NCBI GenBank assembly: GCA_013289835.1
Contig: JABCZG010000005.1
Span: forward strand, 178,998-242,997
From: Acidobacteriota bacterium
GTDB taxonomy: Bacteria > Acidobacteriota > Terriglobia > Acidiferrales > UBA7541
Length of the DNA: 64,000 bases
Direction of reading: 5' to 3'
Positions 26,033 through 37,411 of this stretch are shown in pieces (within the stretch, counting starts at the first letter, position 1; every line of letters begins with the position of its first letter). Below the pieces are notes generated by a model. It did not search any database. It was not told the origin of the DNA and saw only the letters and a list, made by a program, of their open reading frames with translations. The translations under genes and the position numbers were made by a program.

Positions 26033-27646
26033 ATGGACAAAAGCTTTGCTACAAGGGAGTGGCTGGACTGGCTGACGCGTGTTCGTCTGTTGACGATCAC
26101 CCTCATCCTGACCGTGGGAGTTGTCTGGCCGCAGTACATTCCCGGCTTTAGCACCAATCGCTTTTTCCTGCCGCTGATCATCTTCTGGATCACCTTCGGG
26201 CTCCTGGATCTCATCCTTCTTCGCTGGGTGCCACAAGCCCGCTGGCACGGCGGCCTGCAAGTCGCCGGTGATGTGGTGATGATTTCGCTGCTGGTGTATT
26301 CCACCGGTCTTCAGGAAAGCTATTTCATTTCGCTCTACCTTCTGGTCATCATCGTTGCCAGTATTCTGTTTTCGCGCCGGATTGCCTTCCTGATCACATC
26401 CGTTTGCTTCCTGCTCCTCGTGACCATGACCGTTCTCGTTTACGCCGGAAGAATTTCCCGCACCTCGGCAAGCCTGCCGACTCCGGAGAGCTTGCGTACC
26501 TGGCTGGTCATGAATCTTCTCGGTTTTCTCGCGGTCGCCTATCTGGCTAGTCTCCTCGCTCAATCGCTCCGTCACAAAGGCGCGGAACTGGAAGAGAAAC
26601 GCGAGGAGCTTCTAAGCCTGCAGGATTTCACTGAAGACATCATCCATTCCATGCGCGGGGGGTTGCTGACCACGGATCTCGCCGGACACATTCTTCTCCT
26701 AAACCGGACAGGAGAGGAAATCCTGGGATTGCGCTTCAGCGATTTGCGAGGGAAAAAACTGCAAGAGTTGAACGATGATTTTTGGCTGCCCGGCCAGTAT
26801 GCCGATGCGGAACGCCTCTCGCTTCGCAAGGAAATTGATTTTCGCACGCCCACCGGCGAGCAGCGCTTCCTGGGAATCAGTATCTCCCCCCTGCGTTCGC
26901 GTGATGTCCAGCGCAGCGGCTATGTTTTCAATTTCCAGGATCTCACTGATTTGCGCCGTCTCGAGCAAGAGGTGGCGACAAAAGAGCGCATGGCCGCCTT
27001 GGGCCGCCTTTCCGCCGCCATCGCCCACGAGATTCGCCAGCCCCTTACGGCGATGGCCGGAGCGGTAAAGGAGTTGGCGCGCCTGGTGCCGCTGGAAGAA
27101 GACGAGAAACAACTCGTCAATATCGTCAGCAGGGAATCGGAGCGGCTGAACAGCATCATCACCAACTTCCTCAACTACTCCAGGGAAAAGAGCTATGAGT
27201 TCCAGGAGGCCGACGTGCGCAGCCTGTTGGACGAAGCGCTTTTGCTCATGGAGAAAAAACCGGACGTTGGAACGAAGTATCAGATTGTTCGCGCCTTCAA
27301 CGGTCACGAGTTGCGCGCCCGCGTGGACGCCAACAAAATCAAACAGGTGTTTTGGAATCTCTGTGACAACGCTCTCCGCGCCATGCCCGGCGGCGGCACG
27401 CTTACCGTCAAGCTCGACCAGCGCCCCTTCTGGCTGCGCATCGCTTTCCGTGACACCGGAGTTGGGCTGGATGCCAAGCAGAGATCCAAGATTTTTGAAC
27501 CACTTCAATCAACGTTTGAAGGCGGCACGGGCCTTGGCTTGTCCATCGTCTACCAGATCGTGCAGGCCCATAGTGGACGGATCAGTGTTATTTCGGAGAA
27601 AGACCGCGGCGCAGAATTCATCGTTGAGCTGCCGCGAGTTGCGTGA
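26033..27646 (+). CDS. pilS: PilS-like sensor histidine kinase
   Basis: 537 aa. Six hydrophobic segments fill residues about 15-180, followed by a coiled linker, a PAS domain (200-310), an H box ([17 protein letters not shown]) and an ATP-binding domain with DTGVGL and GTGLGLSI. This layout matches PilS, which senses pilin levels in the membrane and phosphorylates PilR. The regulator gene starts 6 bases later. Sigma-54 promoters precede both nearby pilin genes, which supports the assignment. Confidence 0.83.
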   Translation: MDKSFATREWLDWLTRVRLLTITLILTVGVVWPQYIPGFSTNRFFLPLIIFWITFGLLDLILLRWVPQARWHGGLQVAGDVVMISLLVYSTGLQESYFISLYLLVIIVASILFSRRIAFLITSVCFLLLVTMTVLVYAGRISRTSASLPTPESLRTWLVMNLLGFLAVAYLASLLAQSLRHKGAELEEKREELLSLQDFTEDIIHSMRGGLLTTDLAGHILLLNRTGEEILGLRFSDLRGKKLQELNDDFWLPGQYADAERLSLRKEIDFRTPTGEQRFLGISISPLRSRDVQRSGYVFNFQDLTDLRRLEQEVATKERMAALGRLSAAIAHEIRQPLTAMAGAVKELARLVPLEEDEKQLVNIVSRESERLNSIITNFLNYSREKSYEFQEADVRSLLDEALLLMEKKPDVGTKYQIVRAFNGHELRARVDANKIKQVFWNLCDNALRAMPGGGTLTVKLDQRPFWLRIAFRDTGVGLDAKQRSKIFEPLQSTFEGGTGLGLSIVYQIVQAHSGRISVISEKDRGAEFIVELPRVA

Positions 27647-27652
27647 GGCGCC

Positions 27653-29077
27653 ATGCAAGGAACGAAAGCTGCAATCCGCGAAACGACCCGGGAGATGCCA
27701 CATATTCTCGTCGTTGACGATGAGAAATCCATCGGCGAACTCCTGGAAATCACCTTTCGCAAGGAAGGTCACCGCGTGGAAGTGGCGCACAGCGTGGAGG
27801 CGGCCAAGCGCAAGCTGGAATCGCAAATCTTCGACATTATTATTTCCGACGTTCGCATGCCCGGCGAGAGTGGCGTCGACCTCCTGAAATTCGCGAAGGA
27901 AATTGCCCCGGGCTCGTTCTTCCTCCTAATGACCGCCTTGCCCGCCCTGGATACCGCGATTGCCGCGCTCAATTCCGGCGCGGACCGTTATGTGGTTAAA
28001 GGAGACTCGCTCGTCGATCAGTTGCGACTCGCCGTGCATGAGGTTTCCGAGAGTCTGAAGTGGAAGAAAGAAGCAGGCTATCTTCGCCGCGAACTGCGCC
28101 GCCTCACCGGCCTTGACAACATCATCGGCCAAAGCCCCAATATGCGCGCGATCTTCGACATGATCCAAACCGTGGCGCCGCAATCCAGCCGCGTCCTGAT
28201 CACCGGCGAAAGCGGCACCGGCAAAGAACTGGTTGCCCGCGCCATCCACGAAAACAGCGTTCGCGCGCAGGCCCCGTTTATCACCATCAACTGCGGCGCG
28301 TTCCCCGAAACCCTCCTGGAATCCGAACTCTTCGGCTACATGAAGGGCGCATTTACCGGCGCGAACGAAAACCGCCAGGGGCTTTTCCAGGCAGCTCACG
28401 GCGGTACGTTGTTCATGGACGAGATTGGAAACATGAGCCTCACCATGCAGGTGAAACTCTATCGCGTTCTGCAAGAGGGCAAAGTCCGCCCGATCGGCAG
28501 CACGGAAGAGTCCGATGTGGATGTGCGCATCATCGCGGCCACCAACAAAAGTTTTGAAAAAGAGATCGCGGAGGGCCGTTTCCGCGAAGATCTCTATTAT
28601 CGTCTGAGCGTCATCCCCATCCTGGTGCCTTCACTGCGTGAACGCCGCGAAGACATTCCCCTCCTGGCTCGGCATTTCCTCGAACGCTTTCGAAAGATCA
28701 TGGAAAAACCCATCGAAGGAATTTCGCCCGAAGCCATGACCCGCCTGGAATCCTACGATTGGCCGGGAAACGTTCGCGAACTCGAAAACACCATGGAACG
28801 CGCCGTCGCGCTGGAATCCGGCCGCGAGATTTCGTTGCGCGTTCTTCCAGATCGCATCGCAGGATATGCGGGGCCCGCGCCCGCGGGAGCAACGGGCGGC
28901 TCATTGCCGGACTTTCCCGCTGAGGGCGTGGACTTCGAGAAAGAAATTGCCGAAGCCGAGCGCCACTATCTTCGTGTGGCCCTCGAGAAATCCGGCGGCG
29001 TTCGCACGAAAGCCGCGGACTTGCTGAAGATCAGCTATCGCTCCTTCCGCCATTTCGCCAAAAAGCACAATCTGTAG
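27653..29077 (+). CDS. pilR: PilR-like sigma-54-dependent response regulator
   Basis: 474 aa. The receiver (Asp66 in ISDVRMPGESG), AAA+ domain with GESGTGKE and intact GAFTGA loop, and a Fis-type C-terminus (GVRTKAADLLKISYRSFRH) are all present. An alternative ATG at 27695 (MPHILVVDDE) matches the family start better but has its G-rich box directly adjacent. Expected to activate pilin promoters with sigma-54. Confidence 0.85.
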   Translation: MQGTKAAIRETTREMPHILVVDDEKSIGELLEITFRKEGHRVEVAHSVEAAKRKLESQIFDIIISDVRMPGESGVDLLKFAKEIAPGSFFLLMTALPALDTAIAALNSGADRYVVKGDSLVDQLRLAVHEVSESLKWKKEAGYLRRELRRLTGLDNIIGQSPNMRAIFDMIQTVAPQSSRVLITGESGTGKELVARAIHENSVRAQAPFITINCGAFPETLLESELFGYMKGAFTGANENRQGLFQAAHGGTLFMDEIGNMSLTMQVKLYRVLQEGKVRPIGSTEESDVDVRIIAATNKSFEKEIAEGRFREDLYYRLSVIPILVPSLRERREDIPLLARHFLERFRKIMEKPIEGISPEAMTRLESYDWPGNVRELENTMERAVALESGREISLRVLPDRIAGYAGPAPAGATGGSLPDFPAEGVDFEKEIAEAERHYLRVALEKSGGVRTKAADLLKISYRSFRHFAKKHNL

Positions 29078-29232
29078 CTCCCGTCCAAGGAAGAATCGGC
29101 GTGCACCTGCCCTTTCGAACGGTTGCTCAATTGAATAAGCCGTTTCCACTGCCGCAATCTGGTTCAGCGCTTGTGTGGGATAAAAGATGTGCAGGATTCT
29201 AGGAGTCTTTGCCGAAGAGAGCAGTGAGCGCT

Positions 29233-30492
29233 ATGTCTGAACGCATCAGCCGCATACTACTGACGATCCTGATTATTGCGGCTGCCATTCTCGTCGCCGA
29301 GAGCCCGTATGTTCAGCGCCTCGCAAAAACGGAATACACTTTTTTTACCACTTTCATCAGCGTCACGGTCCTTCATATCCGTTTGAGGCACACACTCTCC
29401 GAGCTCGGAATCCTAGCGTTCTCGACGGCAGCACTGGTTGCCATTGCATCTCGCGGCGATCACTTTCCTCCTGGCGCCCCTCTCTGCCTGACCTGCCTCG
29501 GCCTTGCCAGTCTCGTGATTCTGGGCGTTCATACGGCATGGGCACCCAAACAGGCGCGCGCCGTAATCGGTTGGGGATTCGTTGCCGGCCTTTCGATCGT
29601 CTTCCTCGGTTGGGTAATCCCCCCGATGTTAACCTGGGTCGCGAAGTCCAATCCCAAGGGATTCGATCTCTATCTATATTCTTTCGACGCCAGTCTGCGC
29701 TTCCAACCAAGTTTCCTGCTCGGGCGAGCCTTTCTGAAGTGGCCCCTCTTCGGCAAATTCTCCACCGGCGTCTACATGGCGATCTCCTCGATCTACATGT
29801 TTGTCTTTGCGGACCTGCTCTTACGCAAACTGAAAGAAGCCAGGGCCGTCTTTCTCGCCTTTCTGGTTTCGGGGCCTGTCGGGATCTTGTTCTACAATCT
29901 TTTCCCTGCTTTGGGACCCCTGTATTTGTTTGGACCCAATTTCCCGCTCCAGCCCCTGCCATCCTCTGCCATCCAGCATCTGCGCCTGGAGCCGGTTAGC
30001 CTCTATGGATTTCCCAATGCCATGCCCTCGTTGCACATGACTTGGGCGTTGCTAGCTCTATGGTATGCGAGAGGCGCCGCACTGTGGGTGAGGCTTGTCG
30101 CTTCTGTTTTCCTCGCCTTCACAATCGTATCGACCTTAGGGACGGGGGAGCACTACCTCGCGGACCTGGTAGTCGCCATGCCTTTCTCGCTGATGCTCCT
30201 GGCCGCCTTTTCATTTTCGGCTCCATGGGCGGATGCTTGGCGAATCAGGGCCATTGTCTTCGGCCTTGCGGCCACGGTACTGTGGATGACTCTGCTGCGC
30301 TTCCAGCCGCACTTCTTCTGGATTTCGCCCGCCATCCCCTGGTCCCTCATTACGCTGACGGTCGCAGTCACCGTATTCCTGGAAGGGCGCTTGGCGATCT
30401 CCTCCAACGGAGAAGTCACGACTCTCGACCGCGTAAGATTGGAAGAACAGAGATCCGCTGAGGTATTGCGGCCAGACATCAGCGCCAGCTGA
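29233..30492 (+). CDS. PAP2-superfamily membrane protein (Aur1/Ipt1-like)
   Basis: 419 aa from the ATG at 29233; a TTG at 29209 is possible. About ten hydrophobic helices are seen. The phosphatase-type motifs NAMPSLHMTWALL and GTGEHYLADLVVAM give the paired histidines of the PAP2 (PF14378-like) fold. Likely a lipid phosphatase or phospho-alcohol transferase at the inner membrane. It sits between pilR and the pilins but has no obvious pilus role. Confidence 0.75.
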   Translation: MSERISRILLTILIIAAAILVAESPYVQRLAKTEYTFFTTFISVTVLHIRLRHTLSELGILAFSTAALVAIASRGDHFPPGAPLCLTCLGLASLVILGVHTAWAPKQARAVIGWGFVAGLSIVFLGWVIPPMLTWVAKSNPKGFDLYLYSFDASLRFQPSFLLGRAFLKWPLFGKFSTGVYMAISSIYMFVFADLLLRKLKEARAVFLAFLVSGPVGILFYNLFPALGPLYLFGPNFPLQPLPSSAIQHLRLEPVSLYGFPNAMPSLHMTWALLALWYARGAALWVRLVASVFLAFTIVSTLGTGEHYLADLVVAMPFSLMLLAAFSFSAPWADAWRIRAIVFGLAATVLWMTLLRFQPHFFWISPAIPWSLITLTVAVTVFLEGRLAISSNGEVTTLDRVRLEEQRSAEVLRPDISAS

Positions 30493-30696
30493 AAGAGGAC
30501 GTTCTGGCGGTAACAAAATGTTACATGGAGGCTTGCCGATTTTGGGCTATTCGAAGTGACTGAAAGCGTCACAATTGAGGGCTGCCGAGCACCCTTAAGC
30601 GCACCCCTGCCTTTTGGCTCTGCGCCGAAACATGGTAAGTCTTTTCGTATCAACGGCATACATAAGAGTCCACGACAGTACCAAAGTTTAAGAGAA

Positions 30697-30712
30697 TGGC
30701 CTCCCCGTTGCA
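30697..30712 (+). promoter_or_regulatory. Sigma-54 promoter of the first pilin gene
   Basis: TGGCCTCCCCGTTGCA matches the -24/-12 consensus with exact GG-N10-GC spacing. The start would fall near 30723, giving a leader of about 45 bases before the pilin ATG. This fits PilS/PilR control from the genes upstream. Confidence 0.85.
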
Positions 30713-30766
30713 CTATCTCCCAGCGTGCTCTGGCACTACAAACTAATAGATTCTCAAGGAGATAGC

Positions 30767-31234
30767 ATGAAGAAACAGAAGGGTTTCTCTCTTATCGAGC
30801 TTTTGATCGTCGTGGCGATCATTCTGATCATCGCGGCCATCGCAATTCCGAACCTCCTCCGGTCCCGTATGGCCGCGAACGAGGCTTCGGCAGTGGGTTC
30901 CCTCCGCACGATTAACACTGCGGAAGTGACCTATTCGACCACGTACCCATCGATCGGCTTTGCGGCTTTGACGAGCCTCGGTGGAGCTGCACCTTGCACC
31001 AGCGCGACGTCCACAGCGTCTTGCTTGCTTGACAACGTTTTGTCAGCTGGCGTCAAGAGCGGCTACACGTTTGTGACCACGGCAGGCGCCACGTCTCCGG
31101 CGGTTACCTATGTGTCGAACGCCAGCCCGAGCGTTCCTGGGCAGAGCGGCACGCGTTATTTCTTCTCCGACCAGTCGGGCGTGATCCGTTACAACGGGAC
31201 CGCGGCTGCCAGCGCTTCGGACGCGGCTCTGTAA
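30767..31234 (+). CDS. pilA: Type IV pilin, copy 1
   Basis: 155 aa from the ATG at 30767, with AAGGAG upstream. The class III leader MKKQKG is cut before Phe7, giving mature FSLIELLIVVAI with Glu at +5. The hydrophobic helix ends near IPNLLRSRMAANEAS. Two cysteines (APCTS ... ASCLL) may form a disulfide. It is the major structural subunit or one of two. A strong terminator follows. Confidence 0.93.
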   Translation: MKKQKGFSLIELLIVVAIILIIAAIAIPNLLRSRMAANEASAVGSLRTINTAEVTYSTTYPSIGFAALTSLGGAAPCTSATSTASCLLDNVLSAGVKSGYTFVTTAGATSPAVTYVSNASPSVPGQSGTRYFFSDQSGVIRYNGTAAASASDAAL

Positions 31235-31276
31235 AGGAATCAAGACTGCGGCCTGCGGTTGGCCACGGTTAGTTTC

Positions 31277-31312
31277 GAAAAGCACGGGACGCAAGTCCCG
31301 TGCTTTTCTTTT
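31277..31312 (+). terminator. Terminator of pilin gene 1
   Basis: A 14-bp perfect stem (GAAAAGCACGGGAC / GTCCCGTGCTTTTC) with a GCAA loop, followed by TTTT, about 45 bases past the stop. Confidence 0.92.
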
Positions 31313-31517
31313 GTTAGCGCTCCTACCCGCCAGCAGTTCTTCCCGACGCGAATTTTTGAACATAGGTTTTGACGCAGCAGCATGGTCATTTTTGGTCCCT
31401 TGTCTCGGTTTGTTGACGGTTTTTGTCATCCTCGCTCTGATTTTCTGTATGGAGTGCCCGCGGCATTGGGTAGGGCATTGAAAATTAAGGCCTTAGCGCG
31501 TCAGCTTGCGTGCGATT

Positions 31518-31533
31518 TGGCCCACCAAGTGCA
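31518..31533 (+). promoter_or_regulatory. Sigma-54 promoter of the second pilin gene
   Basis: TGGCCCACCAAGTGCA has GG-N10-GC spacing and a good -24 box; the -12 box is GTGCA rather than TTGCA. It lies 68 bases before the ATG. Confidence 0.78.
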
Positions 31534-31600
31534 CCTACAATGCGTGAAACTTAACGGCCAGGTCGGCCCAGACTAAGGCGTTCCTTTTGGGGAATACATT

Positions 31601-32077
31601 ATGAAGAGAAGGCAGAAGGGGTTCTCTCTCATCGAGCTGCTGATCGTCGTGGCAATCATCCTCATTATTGCTGCCATCGCGATCCCAAATCTCATCGCGG
31701 CGCGCATGTCCGCTAACGAAGCCTCCGCGGTGCAGAGCCTGCGTACCATTCAGTCGGCGGAGACTGCTTACGCCACTACGTTTCCGGTCACAGGTTATTC
31801 GGCTACTCTGGCAAACCTGTCCGACGGCGGTACGAGCCCGTGCACAGCGACTACAACGCAGGCCTGTCTGATTGACGACGTTCTCGCGAGCGGCACGAAA
31901 GCCGGCTATACCATCACCTACGCCAACGATGGGCTAACGCCTTCGATCGGCTATACCATCAACGCCGACCCGATCATCCGCAACTCCACGGGCAGGCGGA
32001 GCTTTTTTACGAACTACCCTGGCGTAATTCGCTACAACAACTCGGTTCCGGCGACGGCGTCGGATGCATCGATCTAA
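31601..32077 (+). CDS. Type IV pilin, copy 2
   Basis: 158 aa. Leader MKRRQKG is cut before Phe8; the mature N-terminal helix is almost identical to copy 1, with Glu at +5. The globular domain differs but keeps the cysteine pair (SPCTA ... QACLI) and the closing pattern PGVIRYNN. Its own sigma-54 promoter allows separate expression. It is a paralogue, possibly a minor or alternative pilin. Confidence 0.92.
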   Translation: MKRRQKGFSLIELLIVVAIILIIAAIAIPNLIAARMSANEASAVQSLRTIQSAETAYATTFPVTGYSATLANLSDGGTSPCTATTTQACLIDDVLASGTKAGYTITYANDGLTPSIGYTINADPIIRNSTGRRSFFTNYPGVIRYNNSVPATASDASI

Positions 32078-32171
32078 CGGTTTCCTCTCCTAGGAATTTG
32101 CTGGGAAGGACGAACGACCGAAGCGCAAGCAGCAGCCACGCATAGATTCGCTAGCCTTGTTAGAATGGGGC

Positions 32172-32888
32172 ATGCTCCAGTGCATGCCCTTCTTGTTGTA
32201 CCTCTTCCTCACTGCCATCGGCTCTCCCGATGTAAAGGCAGCGGTCACCCGCTTGGAGTCCAGATATCGCTCCGCGCATACTCTCCAGGCCACCTTCATT
32301 GAACGTTACACCGAGAACGGCCGGCTCGTCCGCGTGGAAGCCGGCGTGGCCTACTTTCGCAGGCCGGGGAAAATGCGCTGGGAGTACGAGTCTCCGGAAA
32401 AAAATCTCTTTCTTGTTGACGGAAAGAACGCCTGGTTTTACGTGCCGGCGGACCATACCGTGACCCGCGTCCCCGCAAAGGAAAGTGCGGATTGGAGAAC
32501 GCCGTTCGCGCTGTTGGCCGGGGAGATGAAGGTGTCACGGATTTGTGCAAAGATTGACGCGGCTTCCGAGGAAAAGCCGGAAGCCAGCGACGATATTGTG
32601 CTCCATTGCGAACTACGCGGAGTTCCTTCTGCAAAACCAGGTGACCAGGATGCTTCCGCGTTGGCGGCAAGTCCTCAAGAGACCGTGTTCTTTGAGGTAG
32701 CCAGGAATTCCGGAGATCTGGTGCGGGTGCTCGTCCAGGACCCGGGCGGGCTGCGCATTGAATTTCATTTCAAGGACTGGCAAGCAGACCCTCCTGTGGC
32801 CGATGCGCTCTTCCATTTCACCGTTCCCACCGGCGTGGCTATCGTGAACGGGGTGTTACCCAGCGATAAGGCCTCTGTGAATCCGTAA
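32172..32888 (+). CDS. lolA: LolA-like outer-membrane lipoprotein carrier
   Basis: 238 aa from the ATG at 32172. A hydrophobic start (MPFLLYLFLTAIG) is followed by the LolA pattern: LESRYRSAHTLQATFIERY, then GVAYFRRPGKMRWEYESPEK and LFLVDGKNAWFYVPADHTV. LolA carries lipoproteins across the periplasm. Its C-terminus is longer and more variable than the E. coli type. It precedes the second pilus operon. Confidence 0.85.
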   Translation: MLQCMPFLLYLFLTAIGSPDVKAAVTRLESRYRSAHTLQATFIERYTENGRLVRVEAGVAYFRRPGKMRWEYESPEKNLFLVDGKNAWFYVPADHTVTRVPAKESADWRTPFALLAGEMKVSRICAKIDAASEEKPEASDDIVLHCELRGVPSAKPGDQDASALAASPQETVFFEVARNSGDLVRVLVQDPGGLRIEFHFKDWQADPPVADALFHFTVPTGVAIVNGVLPSDKASVNP

Positions 32889-32981
32889 TTTGACTCCTAC
32901 CGCGCCCTGGTTTCCTCCAGGGAACAGCCAACCATCGGCCGCTTCACCGCATATCACCTAGTTGAGGTAAACTGAAGACCT

Positions 32982-34196
32982 ATGGGGGAATTTGTCTGCC
33001 GCGTGGCGGATGCGGAAGGGCGTGTGTTTTCACATGTCGAGGCTGCGAGCTCACTGGACGAAGCGCGTCAAAAGCTCGCGGACAGGGGATTGTACGTCTA
33101 TTCGGTGGAGTCCCGTGGTGGCCAGCTCGCCGCGTTGGTTCGCCGCAGCAGTAGCCGCCAGATCGGTGGCTCGGAATTTCTCATCCTTAACCAGCAGTTC
33201 AATACTCTTGTCAAAGCGGGCTTGCCGATTCTAAGGGCTCTTGACCTTCTCGCCGACCGCGCTTCCTCTCCCAAACTCCGCCCGGTCATCTCCCAACTGC
33301 GCGACCGTGTGCGGGAAGGGAAGTCCTTATCCGAAGCGGTTGCGGAAGCAGGCGTATTCTCGAAAGTTTATTCGACTGCCATTCTGGCTGGTGAAAAAAG
33401 CGGAAATTTGTCCGGGGTCCTGGACTATTACATCGCTTATCAACGCGTAAGCACTGGCGTTCGAAAGAAAATTCTCGCGACGCTTGTCTATCCGGTCCTG
33501 CTCATCAGCGTCGCGATCATTATCGTGACGTATCTCGTTACCGCCGTGATTCCGAAATTCGCTTTGCTCTACCGCGACCTCAATGTGGAGCTCCCCGGGC
33601 CCACGAAGTTGCTGATTGCCTTGACGGTGGATTACCGCTACGCAATGCTGGGGGCCGTCGCAGCGCTGGCCCTAACCGCCGCGGGCATTTTTCTGTGGTC
33701 CCGTTCGGAAGAAGGCGGAACTTCGCTGGATCGCCTCAAATTCCGGTTGCCGGTAATCGGAGACACTCTCCTCAAATTTCAAGTGGCGCAGTTCTCGCGC
33801 ACGTTGGCGACGTTGCTCACCGGCGGCACTCCTCTTGTCGCGGGACTCCAGACCGCCTCCGACGCCATCACCAGCAGGCTGCTGCGTTCCACGGTTGTGC
33901 AGGCCACCCAGAACGTTCGCGAAGGCGAATCTCTAAGTTCCGCATTGGCTTCCAAAGGCGTTATGCCACCAATGGCGCTGGACATGATTGAGGTCGGTGA
34001 ATCGAGCGGCGCTCTCTCTCCCATGCTCACCAGCGTGGCCGAATTTTACGAGGAAGAAGTCAATTTGCGCTTATCCGCGCTCGTCTCCCTGATCGAGCCT
34101 CTTCTTCTGATATTCATGGGAATGTTGGTGGCTTTTATTTTGATTTCGCTATATCTCCCTATCTTTTCGTTCTCGATGTCGGGAGTAAACAAGTAA
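32982..34196 (+). CDS. PilC/GspF-type platform protein, second copy
   Basis: 404 aa with two T2SSF domains (N-terminal half beginning LILNQQFNTLVKAGLPILRA, second half FSRTLATLLTGGTPLVAGLQ) and three or more transmembrane helices. It starts the second motor operon and is followed by its ATPase after 6 bases. Whether it serves a pilus or a type II secretion-like device is not decided by the sequence. Confidence 0.85.
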   Translation: MGEFVCRVADAEGRVFSHVEAASSLDEARQKLADRGLYVYSVESRGGQLAALVRRSSSRQIGGSEFLILNQQFNTLVKAGLPILRALDLLADRASSPKLRPVISQLRDRVREGKSLSEAVAEAGVFSKVYSTAILAGEKSGNLSGVLDYYIAYQRVSTGVRKKILATLVYPVLLISVAIIIVTYLVTAVIPKFALLYRDLNVELPGPTKLLIALTVDYRYAMLGAVAALALTAAGIFLWSRSEEGGTSLDRLKFRLPVIGDTLLKFQVAQFSRTLATLLTGGTPLVAGLQTASDAITSRLLRSTVVQATQNVREGESLSSALASKGVMPPMALDMIEVGESSGALSPMLTSVAEFYEEEVNLRLSALVSLIEPLLLIFMGMLVAFILISLYLPIFSFSMSGVNK

Positions 34197-34202
34197 GGAC
34201 TT

Positions 34203-35832
<1,630 letters not shown>

Positions 35833-35840
<8 letters not shown>

Positions 35841-36810
35841 CGTCGGCACAGTGCAGCAAGGCATTTTCCAAAGTGGTCTCGCGCGGCGCATCGCTCGCTG
35901 GTTTGATGCTCTGCCTCATCCGCCGTTGGCCATCGAAATTGCGCCGGACCGCATTGCTGCGGCGCGCTGGAGCAGGACCGGTTCTGTGGATGATTACGCT
36001 GTGGAGATGCTGCCAGCGGGTGCGCTGCTTCCTTCTGCCGTGGACACCAATATCGTGGACGCCGTTGCCGTCAAGACGGCCTTCGCCAAGGCCTGCGAAC
36101 GCTTGCGCGCCAAAGACGAAGAAGTCGCTCTGATCCTTCCCGATCCGGTCATTCGCGTTTTCATCCAGCATTTCGAGGAGTTTCCGCGTTCGGCGGAGGA
36201 AGCTATTCCAATGTTGCGCTGGAAATTAAAGAAAAGCGTGCCCTTCGACGCCGACGAAACGCTTATCTCGTACATGCGGCAGGCTCCCCGCGAGGATGGC
36301 GTCGACGTCGTAACCGGCCTGGCCCGTCAGCGCATCATCCGCGAGTACGAATCACTTGCGGAGGAACTGGGTTTGCATCCGGGAGTGGTATTGAGTTCCT
36401 CTCTTGCAGCTGTTTCACTCCTGGAAGGAGAAAAGGCCACGCTGCTCGCCCGTATTTCCGGTTCTTCGCTCACCAGTGCCATCGTGCGCAACGACGTCCT
36501 CTGCGGATATCGCTGCACCGAGCTTCCGGCTCACGGGCTGCAACTGACTCCGCAAATGCTGCTGGAAGAAGTTTTTCCCGTGGCTGCATATTATCAGGAT
36601 ACCTGGCATGAAGAGATTCAGGCGGTGCGCGTCGCGGGGCTGGGCGCGCGGCTCCCCGATTTTGTGCGTCCGCTTGAGGATGAATTCCATTGCGAAGTGC
36701 GTTCCTTGTTGTACTCCGCGGTCTCGGATGGGCGCATCAAAGATGATGCGCGTCCGCTGGCGGATCGCGAACTGGAAGGCCTGATCGGCTGGATGCTGCA
36801 GCGCAACTGA
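35833..36810 (+). CDS. pilM: PilM-like actin-fold assembly protein
   Basis: 325 aa starting at TTG inside the end of the ATPase gene. The actin/FtsA-like fold begins with LAIEIAPDRIAAARW. The segment LRWKLKKSVPFDADE is typical of PilM, which binds PilN at the cytoplasmic face. Parts of the ATP-binding motifs look weak. Followed by pilN, pilO and a pilP-like gene. Confidence 0.78.
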
Positions 36811-36832
36811 CATCCATTTCAATGACTGAGGC

Positions 36833-37411
36833 ATGGACGGAATGAGACTTCGGCTCAATTTGGCGACCAATCCGCTGGAAACACAGCGGCGCTTTCTCGT
36901 TGGCTCGGGTCTGGTCGCATTTTTCGCTGCGGTGGTGTTCCTCTGGCTTGGCTGGCACGTCTACACCGTTCGAAAGGTGGACGAGGAATTCCGCACCCGC
37001 ACCGAAAAAACACGCCAGGAAATGGCCAAGCTCGAAGTGCAGCGGCAGGAACTCGATCGCTTTTTCCATCAGGAAGAAAACGCCAAGCTGCACGATCGCG
37101 CCGCCTTTATAAACGGCATCCTGGACGCTCGCAGCTTCAACTGGACGCAGATGTTCATGGATTTGGAGCATGTCCTGCCGGCGGGCGTTCGCGTAATCAG
37201 TATCGAGCCGAAGCAGGTCGGCAGTCACGTCGAAGTAAAACTGAATGTAGGTGCGACCAGCGATGAGGCCGCCTTGAAGTTTCTGCACGCCTTGGAAGCC
37301 TCCAAGGAATTCACGGAAGTGCAAGTGCAGACCTTCGCGGCCCAAACCACGGGCCCACAAAGCAGCGATCAGAAAGTCTTACATTTGACTACCGTTTATT
37401 CGAGGACTTGA
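36833..37411 (+). CDS. pilN: PilN-like alignment-complex protein
   Basis: 192 aa; an ATG at 36842 (MRLRLNLATNP) is also possible. The cytoplasmic N-terminus RLNLATNPLE is the PilM-binding motif, followed by one transmembrane helix (about 20-42) and a periplasmic coiled coil with ferredoxin-like fold. It overlaps the pilO start (TGATG). Confidence 0.85.
   Translation: MDGMRLRLNLATNPLETQRRFLVGSGLVAFFAAVVFLWLGWHVYTVRKVDEEFRTRTEKTRQEMAKLEVQRQELDRFFHQEENAKLHDRAAFINGILDARSFNWTQMFMDLEHVLPAGVRVISIEPKQVGSHVEVKLNVGATSDEAALKFLHALEASKEFTEVQVQTFAAQTTGPQSSDQKVLHLTTVYSRT

Larger units (their letters stand above)
31235..31600 (+). other. Intergenic region between the two pilin genes
   Basis: 366 bases. It contains the terminator of the first pilin gene (31277-31312) and a sigma-54 promoter for the second (31518-31533). 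No coding signal was seen in the remainder. Confidence 0.6.

Noticed and set aside
25397..26575. Minus-strand ORF of 392 codons across pilC and pilS
   Set aside because: Crosses two real genes and a strong terminator, and is Gln/Arg/Asn-rich without any recognisable domain.
26699..27508. Minus-strand ORF opposite the PilS-like kinase
   Set aside because: Antisense shadow of the kinase core, no family features.
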